Of a stretch of 64,000 nucleotides of DNA, positions 53,285 through 64,000 are shown piece by piece. Every line of letters starts with the position of its first letter. The first letter of the stretch is position 1. The DNA lies in contig JAOWCC010001634.1 in NCBI GenBank assembly GCA_030867875.1, positions 53,912,021-53,976,020 on the forward strand. The letters run 5' to 3'. The position numbers were made by a program, and so were the translations under genes. The stretch comes from Actinernus sp. WN-2022. Its lineage: Eukaryota > Cnidaria > Anthozoa > Actiniaria > Actinernidae. The notes beneath the pieces are model-generated. The model saw nothing but the letters and a program-made list of their open reading frames with translations, made no database searches and was not told where the DNA came from.

Positions 53285-56200
53285 ACGGTATACTTCCAAC
53301 ACGTGGGGGCCTGAATGCAGGTGCGTCAGCATTGAAAGCTGCGGTGGTTGTTGACACTGCTCTGTCACAGGATAACTCCAACGGGTAGAGGTGCTGTACC
53401 GGCCGCTCGAGAAACTGTCTTCCCGCCCGCAATTTGGCCGCTCTTATCACTCCGTCGCGGCCTGCAAACAACTCCATGATAATTCCCAGGGGCCACTTGC
53501 CCCGGTTCTTGTCCTCTGACTTCACGATCACTACATCTCCAACAGCTAAGGTGAAAGGCTTCCCGGGATGGTTAAGGTTATGCCTCTCGTATTCACTTGA
53601 CCATCTCCTCCACATTGCTTCTTTGCATCTGCGGAGATATTTGGCTCTCTTTCGCAAATCACTATCACCAATGTGATGTGGCTCTAGGTCTGGCAGGACG
53701 TTGCTCTGAGGGAATATCATAGCGTTAGGAGTGAGGATGGGCAACTGAACGTCATCCTCGACGTAACTGAGGGGCCTGTTGTTCAAGGCCACCTCCACGT
53801 CGAGCAGCACTTCTTCTAACTCCCTCCATGTTAGGAAGCCATTTCCGATGGTCTTATTGAGTGAGTTCTTAACTAAACCAACCATACGCTCAAATTGACC
53901 GCCCCACCAGGGGGCACGGCTTAGGTTAAATTGCCAAGTAATCTTGCAAGAAACTGGTTGAATTTCTCATCATTCATGACTGCTCTCAGCCATCTGGCAG
54001 CACCCACAAAGGTTGTCCCGTTATCCGAATAAATCTTGTGTGGTCTCCCTCTCCTCGCAATGAATCTCTTTAGACTCAGGATAAACTCTTGAGTTTCCAA
54101 GGAAGGCATCAATTCCAAGTACAACGCACGGCTTAAGGAACATGCATACAACGCTATGTACGCCTTGCCTTCTGTCTTCTCACGTTTTCTGTACTTGAGT
54201 GGACCTGCGTAGTCCACTCCGATAACTTGAAATGGGTGCGTGCCCTGCGTCCGATCCACGGGCAGATTGCCGGGAGGTGGAGTTGTTGCAGCTCGCGACT
54301 GGAACCTCCGACAACCATGGCAGGCTCGGATGGTCCGCTTGGTAAGCCTTCGTATGTGCCGCACCCAGTGGTGTCTTCTAATGCTCGTTATTGTCAGCCC
54401 CACTCCCCCGTGGAGGGTGCGCAAGTATTCTTGTTGCACTAACTTCTGTTGCACTAACAGCTCTCATTGCCCTACGTCTCCATCCCTGCTTGCAAGATCT
54501 GCCGGGTTAGCTATGGTAGGGACGTGTCTCCATGATATCTCGGGCTGGGCTTGAATTTTTCCGTATTCGATTTTTCACGAACTGCTTGTATTGCCCTGCA
54601 CCCTTAATTCAGTGGAGGGTCACTGTGCTATCAAGCCACCCGCAGAGCTCCGTAACGGTAAAGCCTTTCAGCGCATCTCTCACATTCACCGGTAAATTTA
54701 TCGCCATGTGAGCTGACACCAGCTCCAATCGTGGAATGGTTAGTCCCTGCTTGGCTAACCTGGCTTTTGCTGCCACGAGCCGTTGGGTGAGACCCGATTC
54801 CTGTTCGACTACTGCGTACACTACTGCTCCCACGCCATAGCCACTCGCATCACCGAAGCCATGCAAATGGATTGATTGAATATGTTGTCTGTGTGCGGCC
54901 AAGGGGCGTGCGACAGTCACATTCTCAGGTAGACGGGCCTCCCACTTTCTCCACTTCCGCAGTAGACTAGCCGGCAACGGTGCATCCCACGCTGCATACG
55001 GCGCGGTACAAAAGCTTTCCTTCCAGGGTCACTGGCGAGACCAACCCGAGGGGATCATAGATACTTGCAAGCTTGCTGAGTATCCCCCTCTTGGTCGGGT
55101 CCGCTTTCTTCCCAGGAAAGGACACACTTATCTCGTCACGCGCTTTGTTCCATCCAAGTCCAAGTAAACTTGACTCTACTCCGTTTGGCTTTCCGAGTTG
55201 CTGCTTTGCATAAGTCTCATCCTTGTCCACTGGTAGGACAGGTATCTCCTCTAACTCGAAGGCGTTCGAATGCCATTTGTGTAAGGTGAAGGTGGCATCC
55301 TCAAAGATCTCAATGGCTTCTCGTTTGAGCTCCTTGGCCTCCTCCACGGTCGCCCCGCCGCTCATTAGGTCATCCACATAGAGGCTCTTACGCAATTCAT
55401 CAACCGCATTTGGCTTACGGGATTCCCAGCTGTCTAAGTGGTGTTCGATTACACCGCCCAGAAGGAAAGGCGATGGCGCGAGCCCAAACAGGGCCCTCGT
55501 AAATCGTTAAGTCTCAACACTTGAGTGTTCTCCTTGTTTCCAGTGGAACCGCAATGCATCGCGGTCACTTTCTTTCACCCGCACTTGTAATAATGCTTTC
55601 TTTAAATCTCCCGTAACCACTGCGGGATGCGTCCGGGTTCTAACGAGCACATTCCACAATTTGTTCTGTAGGGGTGGCCGTGCATATAAGCAGTCGTTTA
55701 AGGACGGTGCATCGGCATGAGCCTTGGCGGATGCGTCATAGACTATACGCATCGTAGTAGACTCCGCAGCTTCCCTAATGACAGGTTTGTGAGGAATGTA
55801 GAATTCCACTCCCTGCGCCAGTTGCTCAGCAGCTTCTACCACTCCTTCGGCTTTCTGCTCTTTGATTATCTCTGCATATGCCTGCTCCATCCCTGTGCGC
55901 TTTAGCTTGCGCCTTAGGGTCTCAAGTCTGCGTAGACTGCCTTGCTTATTGTTGAGAAGTGGGGGATGGTTGCCCTTCCAGGGTAAACCCGCCTCGTATC
56001 ACCCTGCTTCGTTGCGTGACAACTGCTCCCGGACCTCTGAATACACCTGCCCCTGGTCATGCTGCGGTGTATCAGCAAGTCCCAGTACGTCGAGCTTGCA
56101 TAGCTCTTCGTAATCCACTTGACTGGTCTGGGTTAGAAGCATGTGTGTCGTATCTATCTCCTCGCCTGGAGAGAGAATGAACTATCCTAACTTGGTATGC

Positions 56201-56573
56201 TCGGCGACAGGCTCGCCTTGGTTTTGATTTTCGCATACACACCCGCTCCCAGTATCACGTGCACTGGAAGCAGTGGTTTGGTATCGGTGTCATCCATTTT
56301 CACCCCTTTCAAATGGGGGTAGGATTTCATCAACTGTTCGTATCGGGGGTTCTCCAGCTCGAGAAGTTCTCCCCCATTGACCTTGGTAAGATTGACCTCC
56401 AGTTTGTAGTCTCCCACTTTAGACGAAACGGTTGTCTTGTATATCTCCATTCTCGCTGTGGTTGAGGCCATGAGCATCACGACTCTCTTGGGCTTGACCT
56501 CAGTTGGCCGCTTGCCCAACATGTCCAAAAGTTTCGCCGAGGCATAGAAACTGGCAGCGCCAGAGTCTATCAA
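53285..56573 (-). pseudogene. BEL/Pao pol (protease, RT, RNase H, integrase), broken
   Basis: 56187-56573 is the retropepsin with MIDSGAASFY and the VHVILGAGVYAKI end block. 55507-55890 and 54967-55395 are RT (MRIVYDASAKAHADAPSLND, then SLYVDDLMSGGATVEEAK), separated by an in-frame TAA at 55507-55509. 54609-54977 is RNase H (HLHGFGDASGYGVGAVVYAV). 53921-54454 is integrase, with the CHGCRRFQS zinc pair and catalytic VDYAGPL and YSDNGTTFVGA. 53285-53885 holds the last catalytic region (MVGLVKNSLNKTIGNG) and the BEL C-terminal module (LAVGDVVIVKSEDKNRGKWP). Frames change between most of these blocks. Confidence 0.88.
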
Positions 56574-56583
56574 AGCTCGACAT

Positions 56584-57939
56584 TCAATTCCACCGACCTA
56601 CCACAACAACTGGATAAATGACTTTGTCATCGTCAAGGGCAGACATCGCACTCTCCTCCTTGGGCGGGTGCTTTTCACAGATAGAGGTGTGGTGCTTTTT
56701 GGAGCAGAATTGACACGTGGCTTTGCTATTGCACTCAACTGCCCTGTGTTTCGTGCCAGTACAATTGAAGCAAAGTTTCTTTTCCGCTAGGATCTTTTTT
56801 CTTTCCGCGGGCGATGTCACGCGTTCACAATTGACGCCTTTGTGTGTGGTCTCCTCGCAAAACACACACGCACGTGCTCTGGTTTCCTGCTGACGAGTAT
56901 TGTAAACCCTTGTGGGTCGATCACGACTCCGGAACTGTACTTCCTGTTCTTTCTGACCTGGGGAATTTGATTCCACTGGATTTCTACGTGTCCATAGCCT
57001 TAGGGCTTCAGTTAGTTTGATAAAGTCCCATTCCTCCCACGTTGTGTCGGTGCGCACTAAATCTCCTCGGATTCCTGACAGCTTGTCTAGAGTCATGGCG
57101 ACGTTTCCATTTACTTGCCCCAGCTTGCCCATTGTCTGCAGTGATTGTACACAGTACATTAGTTTATCGCTAAACTCGTGTATTTTCTTCACATGCACGT
57201 TCGGAATGTTTGGCAGTTCAAGTATTTGCTTAGTGTACGCCTTGATGATCTCTGACTCTTTGCCATATTTATCTTTTAGAATACTCTTGGCGCGGTTGTA
57301 TCCTTCACTTGTAAATGGCAGGGCTTCAATTGTTTTCTTGACCTTAGGATCCAATAACTCTCTCAGATATGCAAGTTTCGTCACGCTCGCAATGTTTGTC
57401 TTGTCAATTGTTTCCTTGCATTGACCCCAAAACCCTGGCCAGTCTTGATACGTACTGTCAAACTTCGTGATGACAAGTTTGAGCAGTTTCGCTTCAAGGC
57501 CGGAAGCGCTGGCCCCAGATGTCACGTTGTCCTTTGATTCTTGCATCGCCTTGGCCGTTTGTAATTCTGTCTGGAATTTGAGGCAAGTTTCGAAGAGTTT
57601 ACGTTCGAACTCTAACTCTTCTTCTCTCTCTTTTTTACTGTTCTCTCATTTGGCTTCCTCGAGCCAGGTCTTCAGTCGAGTAATTTCTTGGTTAGGGTTG
57701 ATTTCTCTTTCGACATTGGCGTTCCACGCGGCTATTTCGTCCAGGTCTTGTTTGTTTGCTATTTTCAATCCTTCAAATTCTCTCTTCCAATGGTCTGTCT
57801 CGTTCACTAAGGTCTTGAGCGCTTGCTGCTGCCTTGCAAAGGTCTCGCTGTTCCTTGTCAGGATAATACTATCCGTCTTTTTCTTCGCGATGCGAAGCTG
57901 TATGAGCTTTGCTTCGAATGTTGTGGCTGCGACTTCCAT
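56584..57939 (-). pseudogene. BEL/Pao gag with three zinc knuckles, one in-frame TGA
   Basis: The N-terminal coiled-coil part (57646-57939) and the main part (56584-57546) are in one frame separated by a TGA at 57643-57645. The centre has the gag capsid pattern (LVITKFDSTYQDWPGFWGQC). The C-terminal part has three CCHC-type knuckles: CVFCEETTHKGVNC, CFNCTGTKHRAVEC and CQFCSKKHHTSIC. The frame stops at 56584, and the protease follows in another frame. Confidence 0.85.
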
Positions 57940-57949
57940 GTTTTCTGGT

Positions 57950-60060
57950 CTGAGATTACGGTCCTTGCTCTTGTTCGAGCACTATCACTTTTGCTTGTTG
58001 CAGTGTCCCGTCGGGGGTGTCACTTATGTCGGGAAGTAGCCTCCGCACTGAGTGTTTTCCTGGCACAGTCACTGAACTCACAATCACCGATAATATTCGT
58101 TTTACTATTTTATTGCAATTGCCAGTTCACTTCTCTTCTCGATCACGCTCGCTCTGTTTCTTGACCCGAATTCTGAATAACAAAAACTAATCTACATTCC
58201 ACTAAACATACCGTACACGCCTTAAACGATTTCCGCTCTGTGACTAAGAGCTCTTTATATCTTACTGTTCAGCTCTAATCCATACTCTCGTATGTCACTC
58301 ATGATAAGCATACAGGAAATTGAGCCCGTCTCCAACAGTCTTCGTATTTCTTCGAAAATTCTCCATTATCCTTTCATGTTTTTCTACTTTTCTGTTGCAT
58401 CATTTACATAGGTAATATCTCGTAGCTGTGTCGATTCGAACGGCAGATCGCGAGACATGTACAAAGATGAACGGAAAGACAAAGATCAACTGTACTTTCC
58501 CTCCAAATATAATATAACGATTTGTTGCTTTGGAAAGGCTTTCACAACATAAGAGGCACGTGAGAAGCAAATGGGATGGAGATATATAATATAGGTAAGG
58601 CTTTATTTTGGTCGGCATAATCTCAAATAAATATTTCTCACGAACTCTTACTACCGCCGTGACAGTTTTATTTGCGTAAGTTAAATTGTTAATCCGCCTT
58701 GACGTCACTGGACGGCATTATCGGCTATTGGATTCAGACGTCTCTCTCAGGAGGAACGAACCAGAGGAGATGGCTGAAATTCAGGCAAATCAAAAGACTG
58801 TTTAGAAAAATGTGTAATATTCCTTTCAGAAAAATATTCTCCAACTTATAATTATGATGAACACTCATTTTAAATGCTGTACTAAGTCTTGCACTTAAAA
58901 CTTACATTTCAGTCACGCAAATACAAAGAATGAAAAGGTTCGCTAAAAGCTGTAATTTTGTAAAACTGTATCAAATTAAATCAGTGAGGTTTACGTTTCT
59001 ATTCATTTTTCTTCGAGTATTCTGGTTCTCTTGTTCAATAAAGCTCTCGATCGTCCCGGCTAAAGACCCAAGACTTTCATGTTTGAATGAAACGGCTCAA
59101 AGCCCGCGCCGCGCATTTCATTGTTAGATTTGCTACCAGTAGACCTCTTTTCCTCTGAGAACGAGCGCGAAGCGCGAGTGGAAGCAGAAGTCATCAATGA
59201 AAATGTCCCAGAATTCATCATTTTGCCCCCCAATATAATCAGGTCTTTCTGGAGTGCTGCCATACAGGACTCGTAAGTATTTTACCCGCTATGATATGGC
59301 TTGCAGTCTGGCTCGCAGGCTCGCACTTTTGGAAACCCCCAAAAAGGACTGGCTCGCATGGCTCGCATCGTGGCTCGCATTAGAAAAATGTGTAATATTC
59401 CTTTCAGAAAAATATTCTCCAACTTATAATTATGATGAACACTCATTTTAAATGCTGTACTAAGTCTTGCACTTAAAACAACATTTCATTCACGCAAATA
59501 CAAAGAATGAAAAGGTTCGCTAAAAGCTGTAATTTTGTAAAACTGTATCAAATTAAGTCAGTGAGGTTTACGTTTCTAGTGATTTTTCTTCGAGTATTCT
59601 GGTTCTCTTCCCTAACCTAACGCCTTAACCGCCGGGTAATCTAGAAACTATATATAACTCATGGGTAAGGGTTAGGTTAGGTCCCTCCAGAGTACCATTG
59701 TTTTGACCTCTTCCCTAACCTAACGCATGGCTCGCATCGTGGCTCGCATCGTGGCTCGCATGGCTCGCACAATTAGCCTGACCCGAACGGCTTGACGTAG
59801 CTGGACACGTAATTTGTCTATTTTTGGGAAGCATTCTCAAAATATTTAATTCACCTCTACAAACAATGGACTCGATTCATGTTACCGTTACGTCACAAAT
59901 TATTAGATTAGTAGTCATACAACCAGCACATGTCTTCAGATACTTTGGGGTGCCACTATAGAGCACAGTGCTGACCTTAGTGCTTATCGTATTATTAGAC
60001 TTGTAAGTTTTTAGTGCTTATCGTAGTATTACACCGGTAGTTTTCTTCTTTTTCTTCGTT
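57950..60060. other. Non-coding stretch with a 230-bp direct duplication
   Basis: No gene is supported. About 230 bases beginning TAGAAAAATGTGTAATATTC at 58803 recur at about 59382 with a few differences. Between and after them the word GGCTCGCAT recurs, and CCTAACCTAACGC with its complement GGGTTAGGTTAGG appear near 59622-59730. The words TTTTTAGTGCTTATCGTA and AGTGCTTATCGTATTATTAG are near-duplicates at 59970-60040, just before the DIRS gag. Confidence 0.6.
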
Positions 60061-60066
60061 TTTGTC

Positions 60067-61149
60067 ATGGATCACAATTTGCGTCCAAGAAAGCAGTTGA
60101 ATTACATTGAATTACACGAAGGAAAGTACGTCCAGTTTGGGGAGCCCGGTTATTCTCCACTGCCAAACATACGTAAAGATAAACCGAGTGGGGATCCCGT
60201 AAATGACGAGGACGATGAACTCGCAGTGCTATCGGCAGCCATTGCTAAGGTAAAAGTTGATAATTCCGCCCTAGAGCGCCAGGCAGAACTAGAAACATTA
60301 CGCCAAGAATTGAAGGAACTCAATGCCCGAAGCGCCAGCCTACAGCATAGGCGGGTTACGCCTCTTCGAAAGGCTCGTGTTATAGAAGAGCCAACCATCA
60401 AAGATCTCCGAGAAGATTCCTTACTCACGAGCCATGTCAATCACGCTCTTGCGGGTTTCGACTTTTCAAGCAGTGATGAGGTTTCGGATCACGAGGAAGT
60501 TTCTCACAAAACTTCTCGAAAGAGAGGTAAGAAGTCCGGAAAAGCCACCAAAATGACAAGTCATGTCTTATATCCTCAGTTGTGGCCGCATAGTCATTTG
60601 CGTTTGTCGTATGTCACTAAACAGCGCGAATACGATGACTTAACCCTTGCAGAGTTTGCGGCTGGATATGCAGTTATACTACAATTACCCACACTATCTA
60701 CGAAGGAGTCACGAGCTCGAATTGATCACTTCGCAAGTTTAATGTATATTGCAACACAATTTTCTTGGTCTTCGGTACGCGAGCTACACGCGGCAGCTCT
60801 CTTCGAAATCGAATGTGGCCGGGCTCGATGGGGAGATTCGTTTACTTATTTGGAATCACGCCTATTGCAGCCTTTAGGAAAATTCCAGCGCTCAACGCTT
60901 GCTCGTCAAGGGGAAGTCATGGGTAGCGGTCTACCTGTTCTTTTTTGTCGCGACTATCAAACAAAGGTTTGTAAGTTCGACCGGGACCACTACGGCACCA
61001 TTCGAGGGGAGCGTAAATGGCTACAACACATTTGTGCCAAGTGTTGGATAGAGACTAGAACTATTGCCAAGCACTCAGAGTTTTCGGGGGAGTGCCCATT
61101 TAAAATATCCTCCAAGTTAACAAGTCAGCAGGCGACTACGGACAAATGA
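60067..61149 (+). CDS. DIRS-type gag with C-terminal Cys/His finger
   Basis: An intact 360-residue frame from ATG 60067. An acidic/coiled N-terminal region (LERQAELETLRQELKELNAR) is followed by a basic linker (SRKRGKKSGKATK), an aromatic-rich helical domain (LTLAEFAAGYAVILQLP, FASLMYIATQFSWSSVRE) and a C-terminal finger with CRDYQTKVC, HICAKC and GECPFK. The TGA stop is followed by CTAG and by a long open extension in the same frame. The ATGA at 61146 also overlaps the stop. Confidence 0.7.
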   Translation: MDHNLRPRKQLNYIELHEGKYVQFGEPGYSPLPNIRKDKPSGDPVNDEDDELAVLSAAIAKVKVDNSALERQAELETLRQELKELNARSASLQHRRVTPLRKARVIEEPTIKDLREDSLLTSHVNHALAGFDFSSSDEVSDHEEVSHKTSRKRGKKSGKATKMTSHVLYPQLWPHSHLRLSYVTKQREYDDLTLAEFAAGYAVILQLPTLSTKESRARIDHFASLMYIATQFSWSSVRELHAAALFEIECGRARWGDSFTYLESRLLQPLGKFQRSTLARQGEVMGSGLPVLFCRDYQTKVCKFDRDHYGTIRGERKWLQHICAKCWIETRTIAKHSEFSGECPFKISSKLTSQQATTDK

Positions 61150-61629
61150 CTAGGAGAGTTAGGGTTAGACTCGGTTATCCCAGAATCACGATTTCAAGAC
61201 GCACATATCCTAGACTCGCAAGCTCCAGACACACGTATTCAAGACTCACATATTCTAGACTCAAGTATTCTAGACTCATGTATTCAAGAGTCATTTATTC
61301 AAGACTCGGTTATTCAAGACTCATTCATTCAAGACTCAGACTCGACTCAAGATGATCTGCCTGTTGCAGACACACATAATTTTATTCAAGACTCTCCGGC
61401 AGTTTATAGCGCGAATATAGTTTATAGCGCAAATGGTATTATTCATAATTCTACAGTTGTTGGTGCACAGGACCCTAAAGTTCTTTTGCAAGACTATAAC
61501 CCTGACTCTTGCCTTGATAGCAAGTCTTTTATATTTGATAGCAACTATTTTGTTCAGTTGCTAAGCGCGTTCACGCGTTCGGTCTTCCCAATGTGCACGG
61601 GGCACGCCTGCAAGTTCCTTCGTCGTTGA
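61150..61629 (+). CDS. In-frame open extension of gag with IQDS pentapeptide repeats
   Basis: Beyond the gag TGA (61147-61149) the same frame stays open for 159 codons to a TGA at 61627-61629. The first third is built of 15-base units that give the pentapeptide xIQDS or xILDS about ten times (RIQDSHILDSSILDSCIQES). The rest is Asp/Ser/Asn-rich. The end overlaps the RT frame (open from about 61535), which is in the -1 frame. It could be translated by readthrough of UGA-CUAG or after reinitiation; it has no ATG of its own near the start. Confidence 0.45.
   Translation, partial: LGELGLDSVIPESRFQDAHILDSQAPDTRIQDSHILDSSILDSCIQESFIQDSVIQDSFIQDSDSTQDDLPVADTHNFIQDSPAVYSANIVYSANGIIHNSTVVGAQDPKVLLQDYNPDSCLDSKSFIFDSNYFVQLLSAFTRSVFPMCTGHACKFLRR
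61190..61336 (+). repeat. 15-bp coding minisatellite
   Basis: About ten units of the form TATTCAAGACTCA plus two bases, open in two forward frames (xIQDS and YSRLx). Confidence 0.8.
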
Positions 61630-63345
61630 ATTTGTCAGTTTGGCGCGACCTTTCACATGATTACTCCGACTCAGTAGTTTGCGATTTCTTGGCATACGGT
61701 TGGCCTATCGGTTATAATTATCAAAGTTCATTTCCACGTAGTCAGTTTCGTAATCATAAAGGCGCCACAGAATTTCCGGTTGCGGTTGCCAGTTACTTAT
61801 CGGAGGAGCTCAGGCGTCGAGCAATTATCGGTCCTTTCAGTGATAACCCGTTCCCAGGTCAAATTGTGGTGTCGCCTCTTAATTCAGTTCCTAAGCAAAC
61901 TCCGGACGAAAGACGCTTTATTTTGGATTTGAGTTGGCCGGCAAATCAGTCAGTTAATGATGGTATATCCACGACGACTTACTTAGGTCAACCAATTTCG
62001 CTGACTTATCCCACAGTCGACGATGTTGCCGCTCAAATCGTCAATCATGGTTCTGGTTGTTTGCTGTTCAAGCGCGACTTGAAGCGAGCATATCGACAAT
62101 TACCAGTCGATCCTTTTGATTATCCGCTGCTCGGGTATTCGTGGCACGATTCAATATATTTCGATGTGGTTTTGCCTATGGGTTTACGGACTGCCGCTAT
62201 GGCTTGTCAAAGGGTGACAAATACAGTTTGTTTCATGCTTTCAAAAGCAGGTTGTCAGGTACTTAGTTATTTAGATGACTTTATTGGAATTGCGACGCCA
62301 GATCAGGCATTCAATCATTACGCGATAAGCGGTTCATTATTACGAAACCTAGGTCTACAAGAATCCACGCCAAAGCCCGGGGGGGGTACTCCTGTTTGTA
62401 ACGTATTATGTATGTGCCGCCCGGGTGGGTCAGGGTTTTGAGCTCAGTTTGGGCAGGTAGGGTCAGGGTTTTGACCTGATTTGGGCAGATCAGGGTCAGG
62501 ATTTGAGTATAATTTGGGTGCAGTCAGGGTCGGGGTTCAGTATTTGTTAGGCAGTTAATTTTTTTTAGCTACTATGTCAAAAAAAGACCTTCTGTTGCCG
62601 CATTTTTATCGCCTGTCCACATGCAAGCACTGAGGTTCCCATACATCGTGACGCCGCTAATTTTATCTATGTACTTCATCTGCTGATTTGTTTACCCAAT
62701 GCCACGTCCCGACTTGAAATGTTCCGTATTTTGCATGAAATCCCGGTACGCGGTATACCGGCCAGGATATATATCCGACGGTGTTTTGAAAACAATTTAA
62801 AGAAGGGGCAATCAGGTGTTTTTTTTCCAAAAAGGGGGCAATCAGGGTTTTGGAGCTCGGATTGGGTCAAACAGGGTCAGGGTTTGAGCCTCTTGGCCTC
62901 ACATACATACCCATTTTTCATGTCAGTACCCCCCCCGGGCGCCAAAGGCCTGTTCCCCGTCCACCGTGGTTACTTGTCTTGGCGTTCTTTTCGATACGAC
63001 TAATATGACTATGTCTGTCACACCAGATCGTTTAAGAGAATTACAGGGAGAATTACTACCTGGCTGGGTCAACAAGAAATCTGCTACTAAATCAGAACTA
63101 CAATCTTTGATTGGCAAACTAGCATTTGTTTCCAAGTGCGTTCGGTAAAGCCGCTTGTTTCTAAATCGCATTCTTACTGCGCTAAGAAAGCTGCGACGTA
63201 ATAGTCACCGCATTAAACTTTCAGCGGAATTTCGCAAAGATATTGTATGGTGGTCACGGTTTAATGAAGTGTATAACGGAGTCTCAGTAATCCCAAGTTT
63301 ATCTTGGTCCTCTCCTGACGCAATCTTTACCACGGAAGTAGTAAG
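61535..63345 (+). pseudogene. DIRS-like reverse transcriptase, split by a MITE and a TAA
   Basis: Frame 61535-62375: GARLQVPSSLNLSVWRDL, VVSPLNSVPKQTPDERRFIL (fingers), CLLFKRDLKRAYRQLPVD (motif A), PMGLRTAAMACQRVTN (motif B) and VLSYLDDFIGI (motif C). After the MITE and its target duplication the frame resumes exactly at 62948 with TCLGVLFDTTNMTMSVTPD, has a TAA at 63146-63148, and continues with WWSRFNEVYNGVSVIPSLSW (RNase H connection) until the truncation at about 63345. Confidence 0.85.
62376..62939. mobile_element. 564-bp MITE with 8-bp target duplication (hAT-type)
   Basis: The termini CCCGGGGGGGGTACT (62376-62390) and its exact complement (62925-62939) are flanked by CGCCAAAG on both sides (62368-62375, 62940-62947). 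An 8-bp duplication is typical of hAT. The interior has repeated GGGTCAGGGTTTTGA words near both ends. I recall GGGGGGTACTCC-type repeats as frequent in anthozoan genomes. Confidence 0.88.
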
Positions 63346-63349
63346 GTAG

Positions 63350-63749
63350 GGGTAGTTGGGCGCAGGGGTACTTTTATGCAAATGAAGCAACTCAGGGGCG
63401 TTAAGGCATGGGTCTCCAATATGGCCGCCGCAAATCAAGAGGGGGTGGTCTATCGCTTTGTGCTTGTGAGATGTAATCTTGACACTTTGACAGATTTGAT
63501 AAAGTCACAACCTCAACACATTTTTGTGACAGTTTCCATGGAAACGTGTAATGTGACCTTTGAACTTTAATTTTAAGAAAAAATGGGAAAATTAGCGAAA
63601 AATTAGCGCCTCTTTGAAAAACATGTAGGGACTGTGACGCACATCCGACACGCGGGGGTTGCGCCGCACATATAGATCTGTAACATAACATTAAATTAGT
63701 CTTATCGTGAAACGGTCTTGGACGATTAACTTCCCCACCCAACGATAAC
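63350..63749. other. Gene-free stretch upstream of the last reading frame
   Basis: No feature was recognised; it may contain a promoter or a 5' UTR of the following frame. Confidence 0.35.
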
Positions 63750-64000
63750 ATGGCCACTAACTTTACCGCATGGATGAGGAGTATGCCTCACTCTATTCAG
63801 AAATCTAAAGAACTGCATCACAGTTTATGCAATCATAACATTCTCTTTCCCCTTGGCAAAGTTGGTTCCGTGGAGGGAAATTGTTTCAGAATCTATAAAC
63901 TGGATGGAGGGGCACGCACAATCTCCTTGCGTTACAATCCTGATGGTAAAGAAAAGGAGAACGACGAGGATGATCTAGAAATTGCTTTGATCAAGAACGA
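63750..64000 (+). CDS. Unidentified protein, N-terminal 83 codons, open at window edge
   Basis: ATG 63750 opens a frame without stop to the end of the window. It begins MATNFTAWMRSMPHSIQKSK, continues GSVEGNCFRIYKLDGGARTI and ends in an acidic stretch (EKENDEDDLEIALIKN). I do not recognise the family. It could be the first exon of a host gene or another element's ORF; there is no clear splice donor before the edge. Confidence 0.45.
   Translation, partial: MATNFTAWMRSMPHSIQKSKELHHSLCNHNILFPLGKVGSVEGNCFRIYKLDGGARTISLRYNPDGKEKENDEDDLEIALIKN

Larger units (their letters stand above)
53285..57946 (-). mobile_element. Second BEL/Pao retrotransposon, decayed, 3' end truncated
   Basis: On the minus strand the order is gag, protease, RT, RNase H, integrase and the BEL-specific C-terminal region, ending near 53285 at the GC-rich unknown without a 3' LTR. 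At least six frame breaks or stops are present. It is a different lineage from the element at 1-3180: its protease has a DSG box and its gag three zinc knuckles. Confidence 0.9.
60067..63345 (+). mobile_element. DIRS-like tyrosine-recombinase retrotransposon, 3' truncated
   Basis: A gag-like ORF is followed by an RT with a YLDD box in the style of DIRS elements and the first part of RNase H; the element stops at about 63345, before any methyltransferase or tyrosine recombinase. The RT is interrupted by a 564-bp MITE and one TAA. No inverted termini were found. Confidence 0.75.

Overview
This window is animal nuclear DNA packed with transposable elements and contains almost no ordinary host gene. 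The mix points to an anthozoan cnidarian, probably a stony coral: BEL/Pao, DIRS and several APE-type LINE retrotransposons, a Polinton/Maverick, a PIF/Harbinger transposon, and many MITEs and satellites on an AT-rich background. This host call is inference from repeat style; no single-copy marker gene is present.

Layout. 1-3.2 kb: a decayed BEL/Pao element (minus strand) running off the left edge. 3.2-16.3 kb: a Polinton-like virus-derived element with capsid protein, packaging ATPase, integrase and the C-terminal part of protein-primed DNA polymerase B, several small membrane proteins, and unusual additions: a TFIIB-like factor, a CxxC zinc-ribbon protein and a retropepsin-like protein without its catalytic Asp. 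Its divergent genes share a palindromic promoter with TTCAAT next to the start codons, and some gene ends carry hairpins. 16.3-18.8 kb: AT-rich, no gene seen. 18.8-29.4 kb: three minus-strand LINEs; one is split by a 1.9-kb TIR element filled with an 18-bp minisatellite. 29.7-46.1 kb: a plus-strand LINE split by a ~13-kb block. That block has inverted arrays of a 43-bp satellite around a gene for an unusual double protease (USP plus Ulp1 domains), a 1.77-kb foldback element with a 6-bp target duplication, and an apparently intact 4.37-kb Harbinger. 46.1-53.3 kb: GCGA-rich repeats, a second copy of the promoter/zinc-ribbon module, and a GC-rich inverted pair of copies of an unrecognised multi-domain protein. 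53.3-58 kb: a second decayed BEL/Pao. 60-63.35 kb: a DIRS-like element whose gag stop is UGA-CUAG followed by a long open in-frame extension, and whose RT is split by a 564-bp hAT-type MITE. 63.75-64 kb: the open 5' end of an unidentified reading frame.

The best candidates for something undescribed are: (i) the Polinton with its own TFIIB-like factor, shared zinc-ribbon module, palindromic TTCAAT promoters and hairpin gene ends, which together look like a self-contained viral transcription system; (ii) the USP-Ulp1-Ig-like protein inside foldback-style inverted satellites; (iii) the GC-rich unknown protein next to the second zinc-ribbon module. Most Polinton and retroelement genes carry one or two disabling lesions, so the copies look fairly young but no longer autonomous.
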